Assembly: GCA_902779455.1 (NCBI GenBank)
Contig: CACZBS010000009.1
Span: forward strand, 1-64,000
DNA: 64,000 bases
Source: an uncultured Prevotellaceae bacterium
GTDB taxonomy: Bacteria > Bacteroidota > Bacteroidia > Bacteroidales > Bacteroidaceae
Reading direction: 5' to 3'
The position numbers were made by a program, and so were the translations under genes. How positions within the stretch are numbered: the stretch's first letter is position 1; each line of letters begins with the position of its first letter. The notes beneath the pieces are model-generated. The model ran no database searches and was not told the origin of the DNA. It saw only the letters and a program-made list of their open reading frames with translations. Shown piece after piece: positions 25,839-33,628 of this stretch.

Positions 25839-26996
25839 TTACTTGACCACCATCTTCTTGCCGCTACGGATGATCACACCCTTAGCCGTAGTGCCGACGC
25901 GGCGGCCGCTGACGTCGTAGGCCTGGCCGTCAGCCGTCTGTCCGGCCGTGGTCACGGTGCTGATGCCCGTGGTGAGACCGTCAAACACGGCCTCGAGCCG
26001 CTCCAGCTCGCTCTTGATGCTGTCATAGTTTTCGATGGTGCTCGTCTCGTCGAGCTCCTTGCGGCCATAGGCACCGCCGACAGTGCTCTTCATGCCCGAG
26101 ATGGCCTGGCTGATGCCGCCCAACTGGGCGCCGTAGGTCCTCGACCATCCCTGCGGCTGCGTCTGAGCGGCAGCGAGGAACTTGGCATACACCTCGTTGT
26201 AGTATTCCTCCAGCTCGCTGATCTGAGCCATCAGCCGCTCGTAGGCAGCCTCGTTGGCGGCCTCCTTGGCCTCGACGATGGCCTGAGCATCAGCCTTGAT
26301 GGCTTCGCATTCGGCCACGATCTCTTCCTTGGCATTGTTGATGTAAGCCTCGGCCTCCTTAGCCATCTCCAGCTTCTTCTTATAGTCGGTCTCAGCGCTC
26401 ACGTTGGTCTGATATGCAGTCAGCTTCTCGGATGCCTCCTTGGCCATGGCCTGCACTTTAGCCAGTCTGTCGGCAAACTGCTCAGTCAGGCCCCATTCTG
26501 CCAGCTGGGACTCCAGCTGGCTGACAGCCGGGTTGATCTGAGAATAGAGTACGGGGAACGAGCGCTGGAAGCAGGCGTTGAGCATAGCATTGTACTGACC
26601 GTTCAGGGGGCCCATGATGCCACCGATCTGTCCCTCTGCGGGGCCGAGGTCGGAGAGCTGGTAGTCGGCCGTCACGAGGCCGGCAGCATAGTCCTCCTCC
26701 AGCTTTTCACGCATCGTCTGGACGCTTGCCAGCAGGTTCTCAATGGTTGTCTGGTAGGAACTGAGCATGCCCAGGGCGTCGGCCAACTGGAGAGCCGTGT
26801 TGCAGTTCTCCTCCAGGCGGTTCAGGCGGTCCTTCAGCTCGTTGTAGTGAGCTTCGTCGCTGGCGTTTTCGGCCATGGCAGCCACGGCGGCCACGGAGGC
26901 GTTACTTACTGCACTGGCGGCATCGACGGCTGTGGTACTGCCCAGAGCGAGGGCGAGAGCCAGTGTGCTGATCATTTGAGTAGACTTCATTCTCAT
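25839..26996 (-). CDS. Secreted coiled-coil protein with T9SS tail
   Basis: 385 aa, function unknown. The signal peptide (TLALALALGSTTAVDA) is followed by long heptad-rich helices (about residues 45-125 and 160-330) rich in Glu, Lys and Ala. The last 40 residues (AYDVSGRRVGTTAKGVIIRSGKKMVVK minus its first residues) are a T9SS C-terminal signal. The sequence has no catalytic motif I recognise. It has its own promoter (27165-27196), a leader of about 160 nt and its own terminator, so it is a single-gene unit. Confidence 0.8.
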   Translation of the reverse strand: MRMKSTQMISTLALALALGSTTAVDAASAVSNASVAAVAAMAENASDEAHYNELKDRLNRLEENCNTALQLADALGMLSSYQTTIENLLASVQTMREKLEEDYAAGLVTADYQLSDLGPAEGQIGGIMGPLNGQYNAMLNACFQRSFPVLYSQINPAVSQLESQLAEWGLTEQFADRLAKVQAMAKEASEKLTAYQTNVSAETDYKKKLEMAKEAEAYINNAKEEIVAECEAIKADAQAIVEAKEAANEAAYERLMAQISELEEYYNEVYAKFLAAAQTQPQGWSRTYGAQLGGISQAISGMKSTVGGAYGRKELDETSTIENYDSIKSELERLEAVFDGLTTGISTVTTAGQTADGQAYDVSGRRVGTTAKGVIIRSGKKMVVK

Positions 26997-27164
26997 AAAG
27001 ACTGTGTTTTTTCTTTTTGGCCTCCCGTTCCTCGGAGAGCCGGACTACTTGGGTCTTGAAGCGCGGAACCGATGCGCCCCTCCTTATATATATAAAGTAG
27101 TACGCGCGACGCCTCATCGTTTGCTTTTGCTTATGGTTATCGCCCCGTTTGCGTGACGACGATG

Positions 27165-27196
27165 CAAAATTAAGCATTATTTTTGAAATAGCCAAA
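27165..27196 (-). promoter_or_regulatory. Promoter of the coiled-coil protein gene
   Basis: TTTG (27193-27196) and TAATTTTG (27165-27172), spacing 20 bp, minus strand. The stretch 26997-27351 otherwise holds only the long leader of this gene and the end of the ACT gene region; no other gene was seen. Confidence 0.78.
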
Positions 27197-27351
27197 CTTT
27201 TTACTGCTTTTATGCGTTACGATGACCTCTTTTTTGCATGTTTTCTCTATATTTATTTCTTCAAAACTGACGGCAAATAACTTATGACACGGCGTGATGC
27301 CACGACGTGACGAAAGATTAAAGTGGGTCGGACTTGTGGCTTCCGTCGGCC

Positions 27352-27780
27352 TCAGGACCACTTCGTGAGATCCTGCTCGGCGATGTAGCGGAGGTTGTTC
27401 TTTCGGATGACCTCGATGGCGAGGGGGCGGTTGTCGGTGCGGAAGACCATGATGCCCTTGCCGCGGAGGAGGAAGGTGTACATGTAGATGAGGCTGATGC
27501 CGGCCTCGCTGAAGGCCTTGACGGCGTCGGCAGCGCGTCCCGGCTCGTCGTCGAGCTCGAGTGCGAGCACGTCGTTGAGTGCGACGGCGACGCCTGCCTG
27601 CTTGAGCTCCTCGAAGGCGCGCAGGGGTTCTGAGCAGATGAGCCGGTAGATGCCGTACTCGGCCGTGTCGGCGATGGTGGAGGCCACAATCTGTATGTTG
27701 GCCTGCTTGAGGACGTCGAGCACCTTGATGAGTGTGCCGGAGCGGTTCTCGATGAAGATGGAAAGCTGATGGATGGTCAT
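27352..27780 (-). CDS. Tandem ACT-domain protein
   Basis: 142 aa made of two ACT domains (about residues 1-68 and 70-140). The first begins QLSIFIENRSGTLIKVLDVL, a typical ACT amino-acid-binding edge. No enzyme domain is attached. It follows the phenylacetate-CoA ligase gene by 42 bp on the same strand, so it probably senses an amino acid (perhaps an aromatic one) and regulates that ligase or its pathway. This role is inferred from position; the two ACT domains are clear. Confidence 0.88.
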   Translation of the reverse strand: MTIHQLSIFIENRSGTLIKVLDVLKQANIQIVASTIADTAEYGIYRLICSEPLRAFEELKQAGVAVALNDVLALELDDEPGRAADAVKAFSEAGISLIYMYTFLLRGKGIMVFRTDNRPLAIEVIRKNNLRYIAEQDLTKWS

Positions 27781-27822
27781 GGGGCTGTTTATTATAGGGG
27801 GTTCGATATTTAGGGATTATTG

Positions 27823-29136
27823 TCAGAACAGCTTCCGTTTATCCTTGACGCGGACGGCCTTCTTCTCGTCGCTGACGGCGAGGGCGCCCTTCTGGACGAA
27901 GCGCACCTTGGGCGTGATGAGGATCTCGTCCTTGAGCAGGCGGGTGACGGTGCGCTCCAGCCGCTGCAGGTCGCGATAGTCGTCGGTGAAGAGCTGGCCC
28001 AGCTCTACGTCGATGGTCATGGTGTCGCCGGCGTCGGTGGTGTCGAGGGTGATGAGGTAGTCGGTGGATAGCTCCTGGAACTTGAGCAGGATCTTCTCGA
28101 TCTGGATGGGGAAGATGTTGACGCCCTTGAGGATGATCATGTCGTCGGAGCGGCCCTGCAGGCGGGCGATGCGTCGATGGGTGCGGCCGCAGGGGCACGT
28201 GCCGGGCAGGATGCGGGTCAGGTCGCGGGTGCGATAGCGCAGCAGCGGCATGGCCTCGCGGTTGATGGTGGTCAGCACGAGCTCGCCCATCTCTCCGTCG
28301 GGCACAGGCTCGAGCGTCACGGGGTCGATGATCTCGACGATGAAGTAGTCCTCCCAGATGTGCAGTCCGTCCTGCTCCGGACATTCGAAGGCGACGCCCG
28401 GGCCCATCATCTCGGAGATGCCGTAGGAGTTGTAGGCACGGACGCCCAGGTTCTGCTCGATGCGCTGTCGCTGCTCCTCGCTGTGCGGCTCGGCGCCGAT
28501 GCAGAGGACGCGCAGGCTGGTGTCGCGGCGCGGGTCGACGCCCTCGGCCTTCATCACCTCATAGATGCGCGAGGCATAAGAGGGTATGGCGTGGAGGACG
28601 GTGGTGCCGAAGTCGCGGATGAACTTGATCTGGCGCGTCGTGTTGCCGGCGGCGGCAGGGACGGTGAGCATGCCGACGCGCTCGGCACCGTACTGGAAGC
28701 CCAGTCCGGCGGTGAACATGCCGTAGCCGGCCGAGTTCTGGAAGACGTCGTCGGGCCTGGAGCCCACCATCCACAGGCAGCGGGCGACGGCCTCGGCCCA
28801 CTCGTGGAGGTCGCGCTCCGTGTGGAGCACGACGGTGGGGTTGCCCGTGGTGCCGCTCGAGGAGTGCAGGCGGGTGCACTGTCTGAGGGGCACGCAGGCG
28901 AGTCCGAAGGGATAGTTCTCGCGGAGGTCCTCCTTGGTGGTGAAGGGCAGTCGGCGGACGTCGTCGAGGGTGCGTATGTCGTCGGGCGTGATGCCCAGCT
29001 CGTTGAAGCGCCGCTGATAGAAGGCGTTGTTCATGCACAGGCCGAGCGTCTTCTTCAGCCGCTCCATCTGGAGGGCCTCGAGGTCCTGGCGCGGCATGGT
29101 CTCAATCTCTGGATGTAAGTAGGGGCTATAGTCCAT
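27823..29136 (-). CDS. paaK: Phenylacetate-CoA ligase (first copy)
   Basis: 437 aa, AMP-forming acyl-CoA ligase of the PaaK type. Visible motifs: the ATP loop HSSSGTTGNPTVV (residues about 91-103), YGISEMMGPG, YRTRDLTRI and the C-terminal GRSDDMIILKGVNIFPIQIE. Such enzymes join arylacetates to CoA; beside IorAB they can run in reverse to make ATP from arylacetyl-CoA. It has its own promoter (29409-29440) and a leader of about 270 nt that contains a large GC-rich palindrome. It is followed by the ACT-protein gene. Confidence 0.92.
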   Translation of the reverse strand: MDYSPYLHPEIETMPRQDLEALQMERLKKTLGLCMNNAFYQRRFNELGITPDDIRTLDDVRRLPFTTKEDLRENYPFGLACVPLRQCTRLHSSSGTTGNPTVVLHTERDLHEWAEAVARCLWMVGSRPDDVFQNSAGYGMFTAGLGFQYGAERVGMLTVPAAAGNTTRQIKFIRDFGTTVLHAIPSYASRIYEVMKAEGVDPRRDTSLRVLCIGAEPHSEEQRQRIEQNLGVRAYNSYGISEMMGPGVAFECPEQDGLHIWEDYFIVEIIDPVTLEPVPDGEMGELVLTTINREAMPLLRYRTRDLTRILPGTCPCGRTHRRIARLQGRSDDMIILKGVNIFPIQIEKILLKFQELSTDYLITLDTTDAGDTMTIDVELGQLFTDDYRDLQRLERTVTRLLKDEILITPKVRFVQKGALAVSDEKKAVRVKDKRKLF

Positions 29137-29212
29137 TGTCGTTTTCTCTTGTATTGTTTGGTTGCGTTACTATAGGTTGGAATTTCTTTAAATAAGTTGG
29201 TATGAGAAAGTT

Positions 29213-29366
29213 ACAGACCCCACCCCCCAACCCCTCCCCTTGAAGGGAGGGGAGTAGCCTCCCCCGACCCCTCCAAAGGAGGGGAGTGGCTACCGCCCTG
29301 CTCGTAGGGAATGACGGCGCAGCTGCTCCCCTCCCCTCAAGGGGAGGGGTCGGGGGTGGGGTCTGT
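29213..29366 (-). repeat. GC-rich palindromic element in the paaK leader
   Basis: The outer arms 29213-29243 and 29337-29366 are inverted copies (one indel, one mismatch). Inside lie shorter CCCCTCC/GGAGGGG arms and one unit related to the repeats at 36.6 kb. A shorter relative with the same outer arms is at 32045-32105. The element lies between the promoter and the start codon of paaK, so it would be a large RNA structure in the leader. Confidence 0.8.
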
Positions 29367-29408
29367 ATCTTTACTCATTCGTCCTAAGTTTTTACTAAAT
29401 AGCTCGGG

Positions 29409-29440
29409 CAAAGTTACGAAAAAGATACAGAAACGCCAAA
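29409..29440 (-). promoter_or_regulatory. Promoter of the first paaK
   Basis: TTTG (29437-29440), 20-bp spacer, TAACTTTG (29409-29416), minus strand. A start near 29403 leaves the GC-rich palindrome inside the transcript. Confidence 0.8.
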
Positions 29441-29541
29441 CATTTATGCGGGAAATGCGGGGAAAGACTACTAAAACGGAAGCCTAATGAATAAATAAAC
29501 GTTCGTAGGTTCGATTGAGGAGTTTAGGAGTTTTTTTTAAG

Positions 29542-29649
29542 GGAGTTTAGGAGTTTGGGAGTTTAGGAGTTTAGACGATAGACAAAGACCTGCAAGTCAT
29601 GGCTCAGAACTATCGTCTAAACTCCTAAACTCCCAAACTCCTAAACTCC
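29542..29649. repeat. Perfect 40-bp inverted repeat built from an octamer array
   Basis: The arms 29542-29581 and 29610-29649 are exact reverse complements around a 28-nt loop. Each arm consists of four copies of an 8-bp unit (GGAGTTTA, once GGAGTTTG) plus GACGATAG next to the loop. A partial array (29519-29533) precedes it. It lies 12 bp after the aminotransferase stop. There is an A/T run but no proper T tract, so it is not a textbook terminator. Confidence 0.85.
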
Positions 29650-29660
29650 TTAAAAAATCC

Positions 29661-30974
29661 TTATGCTGGGTGATTCTCAGCGAAGACGGCCATGCGCTCG
29701 TCGAGCTGGGCGTACTGGTGGTCCTCGATGAAGGAGGTGCAGACGCGCAGACCCTCCTGATGGGAGCCAGTGGTGATGAGGCAGATGGCCGAGACACCAT
29801 AGTACATCAGCTCGCGGGCCAGCTCGCCCGAGGTCATGCCGCGATAGCCGATGGTGAAGTAGAAACCGTCGGCGATGGGCTGGTCGAGGTCGCGGTCGTA
29901 GACGATGTGGAATCCGTGGCGCAGGAAGATCTCCTTCAGCTTGTGGGCCCGCTCGCCATAGACACGGATGTCGTCGCGGAAGCGATACTGGCCGTCGCAG
30001 GCCGCCCGCATCATGGCTGCCATGGCATACTGGGCCGAGTGGCTGGTGCCAGAGGAGAGGGCGTAGAGCATGCGGGTGGAGAAGACGAGACCGAAGGGCA
30101 GACCCTCGTAGCGCTGGGCCAGGTCGGGATAGTGGCGATGGAAGAGGCTGTCGCTGATGCAGACGACGCCGATGCGCTCGCCGGCATACGAGAAGGCCTT
30201 CGAGCCGGAGATGAGCAGCATGTAGTTCTCGGTGTAGCGGGCCACGGTGGGCTGATAGGGCGGCTGGAAGGGCACGGAGAGGTCCTGACGGAAGTCCATG
30301 GCGAAGTAGGCCAGGTCTTCCATGACGATGGCGTCATACTTCGTGGCCAGTCGGCCGATGATCTCGAGCTCCTGCTCCGTCAGACAGATCCACGACGGGT
30401 TGTTGGGGTTCGAGTAGACGATGGCGCAGATGCGGCCCGTCGCGAGATAGCTCTCGAGCTTGGCCTCGAGGCGCTCGCCGCGATAGTCGTAGACGTCGAA
30501 CGTCTCATAGCGGACGCCCTGCACCTGCAGCTGCATCTTCTGGACGGGGAAGCCCGGGTCGATGAACAGCACGGTGTCGCGGCGGCGGTCGGCCTGCGAG
30601 CAGGTGAGGAACGAGGCAAACGTGCCCTGCATCGAGCCGCACACGGGCACGCAGCCCTCGGCCTTGATGTCGACGCCGATGAAGGCCTTGACGAAGCGCG
30701 AGGCCTGCTGCTTCAGCTCGGGCAGACCCTGGATGTCGGGGTAGGAGTGGGCGATGCCGTCCTGGAGCGCCTTGATCTGGGCGTCGACGCCCACCTGTGC
30801 GGCGGGCAGTCCGGGGATGCCCATCTCCATCTTGATGAACTCCACGCCGCTCTGCTTCTCGGCCATGGCGGCCACCTGCTTCACCTCGCGGATGGTGGCT
30901 TTGGCAAAGTCCTTGATGCCCAGCTCGCTGACAAGCTGGTCGACGATTTCCTTCTTGATAGGTGTTGGTTTCAT
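29661..30974 (-). CDS. PLP-dependent aminotransferase, class I/II
   Basis: 437 aa, fold type I aminotransferase. The Schiff-base lysine lies in LISGSKAFSYAGERIGV; other cofactor-site features are the substrate-loop YSNPNNPSW and MEDLAYF. Its neighbours (IorAB, two PaaK) suggest it moves the amino group of an aromatic amino acid to form the arylpyruvate used by IorAB; substrate choice is inferred. It has its own promoter (31031-31061) and is followed by the octamer inverted repeat. Confidence 0.87.
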   Translation of the reverse strand: MKPTPIKKEIVDQLVSELGIKDFAKATIREVKQVAAMAEKQSGVEFIKMEMGIPGLPAAQVGVDAQIKALQDGIAHSYPDIQGLPELKQQASRFVKAFIGVDIKAEGCVPVCGSMQGTFASFLTCSQADRRRDTVLFIDPGFPVQKMQLQVQGVRYETFDVYDYRGERLEAKLESYLATGRICAIVYSNPNNPSWICLTEQELEIIGRLATKYDAIVMEDLAYFAMDFRQDLSVPFQPPYQPTVARYTENYMLLISGSKAFSYAGERIGVVCISDSLFHRHYPDLAQRYEGLPFGLVFSTRMLYALSSGTSHSAQYAMAAMMRAACDGQYRFRDDIRVYGERAHKLKEIFLRHGFHIVYDRDLDQPIADGFYFTIGYRGMTSGELARELMYYGVSAICLITTGSHQEGLRVCTSFIEDHQYAQLDERMAVFAENHPA

Positions 30975-31030
30975 AGTCCTTAGTTGTTTGATATTATATT
31001 AATGTTAACGTCTTGCCGATATTGACCCCG

Positions 31031-31061
31031 CAAAGTTAAGCAATTTTTCCGTAACGGCAAA
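31031..31061 (-). promoter_or_regulatory. Promoter of the aminotransferase gene
   Basis: TTTG (31058-31061), 19-bp spacer, TAACTTTG (31031-31038), minus strand. The leader would be about 50 nt. Confidence 0.8.
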
Positions 31062-31112
31062 GCATTTGACCGAAAAATGACTCAAAACCGTCCGGCCTGT
31101 TTGGCAGAAAGT

Positions 31113-31160
31113 GGCGCTTCTCGAAGGTAATATAGGGGTATATTACTTTCAAAAAGCGCC
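31113..31160. repeat. Imperfect hairpin in the gap before the aminotransferase promoter
   Basis: GGCGCTT (31113) pairs with AAGCGCC (ending 31160), and inside them GTAATATA pairs with TATATTAC around a 4-nt loop. It sits between the divergent aminotransferase and lipoprotein genes. Purpose unknown. Confidence 0.5.
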
Positions 31161-31219
31161 GTTTTGCCCTTTTTGCTCCTTTTTTGGGCGGATGGTCATG
31201 GGGTATCGGATTTTTTGTT

Positions 31220-31227
31220 TATATTTG
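31220..31227 (+). promoter_or_regulatory. -7 box for the small lipoprotein gene
   Basis: TATATTTG matches TAnnTTTG. It would give a leader of about 180 nt that contains the long inverted repeat at 31271-31372. No good -33 box was seen. Confidence 0.5.
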
Positions 31228-31270
31228 CATCAGAATCAGTAACAGATGGCTCATAAGAATTATATGAAAG

Positions 31271-31372
31271 ATTACATGGTTTATTCATGCTTATTACATG
31301 TAGCGTCGCAGACAATAAGATATATTTCTGCCTGCGGCGCTACATGTAATGCTCATGAATGGGCCATGTAAT
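31271..31372. repeat. Long inverted repeat in the lipoprotein leader
   Basis: 41-nt arms (31271-31311 and 31332-31372) pair with 7 mismatches around a 20-nt loop. The arms contain repeated ATTACATG blocks. In RNA this would be one long hairpin ending 43 nt before the ATG of the lipoprotein gene. Confidence 0.75.
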
Positions 31373-31415
31373 GACTCATGAATATTACGACCTATAATAT
31401 ATCGGAATTGTAAAG

Positions 31416-31751
31416 ATGAAAAGGAAGAGCATGATTTTTGCGGCCTTGGCGGTCAGCATCGGCCTGGGGGCATGCGGCAACAAGGCTTCGCGGGTGGTGG
31501 AGGAGACGCCGCTGGATCTCCCCGAAGTGGAGGAGACGGTGACGCCGCCGAGCGACTCCATGAGTCCCTCCTCAACTTCGGAGAGGCCGGGCAAGGTCGT
31601 CGCCACCCCGCCGCCGACATACGAATCGTCCGACGACGACGTCGACGATGATGACAATATGCGGGGCTTCGACCCTGCGTCGGAGGACGACATGGACGAC
31701 AACGGGATGAGCCGCTATATGGAAAACTACGACGAAGAGGGCTGGAACTGA
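31416..31751 (+). CDS. Small acidic lipoprotein
   Basis: 111 aa, not recognised. The N-terminal signal ends in a lipobox (GLGACGN), so the mature protein starts at Cys20 and is lipid-anchored. The residues after the Cys are not acidic, so the usual surface-export signal is missing and a periplasm-facing location is likely. The mature part is Pro/Ser/Thr-rich, then a block of Asp residues (SSDDDVDDDDN), with no predicted fold. It stands alone on the plus strand between arylacetate genes. Confidence 0.7.
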   Translation: MKRKSMIFAALAVSIGLGACGNKASRVVEETPLDLPEVEETVTPPSDSMSPSSTSERPGKVVATPPPTYESSDDDVDDDDNMRGFDPASEDDMDDNGMSRYMENYDEEGWN

Positions 31752-31830
31752 CCCGTGGCCTGCCGCTCGGCCGAGCGATACTCTGAGGGCGTCATGCCGA
31801 AGCGGTATTTCGTTCTTGAGAATCCGTGTA
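31745..31830 (-). pseudogene. Possible remnant of an AraC-type regulator C-terminus
   Basis: Read on the minus strand this stretch gives GFSRTKYRFGMTPSEYRSAE, which looks like the end of the second helix-turn-helix of AraC-type proteins (FSR...FGMTPSEYR). There is no upstream part: the frame continues into the repeat element at 31873. It overlaps the end of the lipoprotein gene. Most likely the last piece of a deleted regulator gene. Confidence 0.5.
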
Positions 31831-31872
31831 ATGTAAAAATAATTCGTACTGGTTGAGGCTTGGATTGTTCGT

Positions 31873-31987
31873 ACCGCTTCGCGGTCTTGCTAAAACAAAA
31901 TAAAACAAATAAAAACCCCAAAAACAGTCATAAATGGTTTATAATTGTTTTTCTGGTTTTTATTTGTTTTTGTAGGACCGCGAAGCT
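31873..31987. repeat. Gene-less relative of the GxxExxY element
   Basis: The ends are small palindromes (ACCGCTTCGCGGT at 31873-31885; a matching GACCGCGAAGC near 31976-31986) followed inward by A/C-rich tracts with the core AAAACAAATAAAAACC in inverted orientation. The same plan bounds the 590-bp element at 34217-34806, but here the interior is only about 40 bp, without a gene. Confidence 0.65.
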
Positions 31988-32044
31988 GTATAACGCAGGG
32001 TCTATGATGTGATAAAAAAATTTTTGGAACGAAGGAGGGAAGTT

Positions 32045-32105
32045 ACAGACCCCACCCCCGACCCCTCCCCTTGAAGTGAGGGGAGGGGTCGGGGGTGGGG
32101 TCTGT
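32045..32105 (-). repeat. Perfect 27-bp GC-rich inverted repeat after the second paaK
   Basis: The arms 32045-32071 and 32079-32105 are exact reverse complements around 7 nt and match the outer arms of the element at 29213-29366. It begins 2 bp after the paaK stop (minus strand), so it may end transcription, although only a short T-containing tail follows. Confidence 0.8.
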
Positions 32106-32107
32106 AT

Positions 32108-33415
32108 TTATAGCTTGCGCAAGTCAATGACATGGGCGCTCTTGCCTTGCGAGCGTTCGATGGTGTTCGGCGCCTTCAGCTGCACCTTGGCGGCGATGCT
32201 GAGCACGCTCTTCAGCCGTGAGGCCAACCGCTTCTCGAGGGCGGCCACGGCGGCGGGCGTGTCGAACGTGCTGGTCAGGTAGTCCTGGCGCAGCTCCACC
32301 TGCACCTGCAGCGTGTCGAGGTTGTTCACGCGGTCGACCACCAGCATGTAGCGCGGAGCCACTTCGGGCATCGACAGCACGACGCTCTCCACCTGCGAGG
32401 GGAAGACGTTGATGCCGCGGATGATGAGCATGTCGTCCGAACGGCCCTGGATGCGGCTCATGCGGACGCTCGTGCGGCCGCAGTCGCACTGGCCCTCCAT
32501 CAGCGAGCAGAGGTCGCGCGTGCGATAGCGCAGCACGGGCATGCCCTCCTTGGTCAGGGTGGTGAAGACCAGCTCGCCTGTCTGGCCGTAGGGTAGTGGC
32601 TCGAGGGTCGTCGGGTTGATGATCTCGGGGTAGAAGTGGTCCTCGCAGATGTGGCTGCCGTGCTGCATCTGACATTCGTAGCTGACGCTCGGTCCCATCA
32701 CCTCGCTGAGACCGTAGAGGTTGTAGCCCCTGAGCCCCAGCCGCTCCTGAATCTCCTGGCGCATCTGCTCCGTCCACGGCTCAGCGCCGAAGGCTCCGAC
32801 GCGCAGGCGGATCTGATCCTTCGAGATGCCCATCTTGTCCATCGTCTCAGCCAGATAGAGGGCATACGACGGCGTGCAGGCAATGCCCGTGATGCCGAGG
32901 TCGCGGATGAGCTTGAGGTGCTTCTCCGTGTTGCCCGTCGAGGCCGGCACGACTGATGCGCCGATCTTCTCGACGCCGTTGTGGGCGCCCAGTCCGCCGG
33001 TGAACAGTCCGTAGCCGTAGGAGACGGAGAAGATGTCGTCGCGCGTCACGCCGTAGGCCGTCAGACAACGGGCCATGCACTCGCTCCAGACGCCGATGTC
33101 CTTGCGGGTGTAGCCCACGATGGTGGGGTTGCCGGTGGTGCCGCTGCTGGCGTGGAATCGGATGATCTCGCTCTGCGGCGCGGCCTGCAGTCCGCAGGGA
33201 TAGTTGTCGCGCAGGTCCTTCTTCGTGGTGAAAGGCAGCTTGGTGATGTCTTCAATCGTCTGGATGTCGTCAGGCACGAGGTCCAGTTCTTGCAGCTTAT
33301 GGCGGTAGAACGGCACGTTGTGATAGACATATTCCACGATTTTGTGCAATCTTTTACCTTGTAGCGCGCTCATCTCGTCGCGGCTCATGCATTCCTTGTT
33401 GGGATTCCAAATCAT
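32108..33415 (-). CDS. paaK: Phenylacetate-CoA ligase (second copy)
   Basis: 435 aa, same family as the enzyme at 27.8 kb but clearly diverged. Visible motifs: FHASSGTTGNPTIVGYTRKD, YGLSEVMGPS, YRTRDLCSL and GRSDDMLIIRGINVFPSQVE. The start MIWNPNKECM at 33415 is chosen; a longer frame runs upstream across the promoter box. Two PaaK copies in one region suggest different arylacetates (phenyl-, indole- or hydroxyphenylacetate) or opposite directions of use; this is inference. It lies downstream of iorB but is separated by a hairpin. Confidence 0.92.
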   Translation of the reverse strand: MIWNPNKECMSRDEMSALQGKRLHKIVEYVYHNVPFYRHKLQELDLVPDDIQTIEDITKLPFTTKKDLRDNYPCGLQAAPQSEIIRFHASSGTTGNPTIVGYTRKDIGVWSECMARCLTAYGVTRDDIFSVSYGYGLFTGGLGAHNGVEKIGASVVPASTGNTEKHLKLIRDLGITGIACTPSYALYLAETMDKMGISKDQIRLRVGAFGAEPWTEQMRQEIQERLGLRGYNLYGLSEVMGPSVSYECQMQHGSHICEDHFYPEIINPTTLEPLPYGQTGELVFTTLTKEGMPVLRYRTRDLCSLMEGQCDCGRTSVRMSRIQGRSDDMLIIRGINVFPSQVESVVLSMPEVAPRYMLVVDRVNNLDTLQVQVELRQDYLTSTFDTPAAVAALEKRLASRLKSVLSIAAKVQLKAPNTIERSQGKSAHVIDLRKL

Positions 33416-33502
33416 AATCTTGTTCGTTTTTTGTGTGATGCTCCTATTGAATAATGGCGGTGTTTGCTTGGCTGTGGGCACGCCAGCCCGCTTATTAATC
33501 GG

Positions 33503-33510
33503 CAAAATTA
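33503..33510 (-). promoter_or_regulatory. -7 box for the second paaK
   Basis: TAATTTTG on the minus strand matches TAnnTTTG and gives a leader of about 80 nt. No clear -33 TTTG. Confidence 0.5.
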
Positions 33511-33562
33511 AGAAAAAACGTGGTAATACAGACGCCTGCGTTTGTTAAAAATCAATAAATAT

Positions 33563-33605
33563 AAGAAAGGCTGCGTTCCTGAGGGACAGAAACGCAGTCT
33601 TTCTT
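33563..33605 (-). terminator. Hairpin between iorB and the second paaK
   Basis: AAGAAAG and CTGCGTT pair with AACGCAG and CTTTCTT around a 12-nt loop; the minus-strand side is followed by a T-rich run. It lies 23 bp after the iorB stop and likely ends the iorAB transcript. Confidence 0.7.
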
Positions 33606-33628
33606 GCATGTTTATGTAATCCTGGAGA

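Noticed and set aside
29542-29649. The 40-bp inverted repeat as a standard rho-independent terminator
   Set aside because: Neither side has a T tract directly after the stem on the coding strand; kept as a repeat element.
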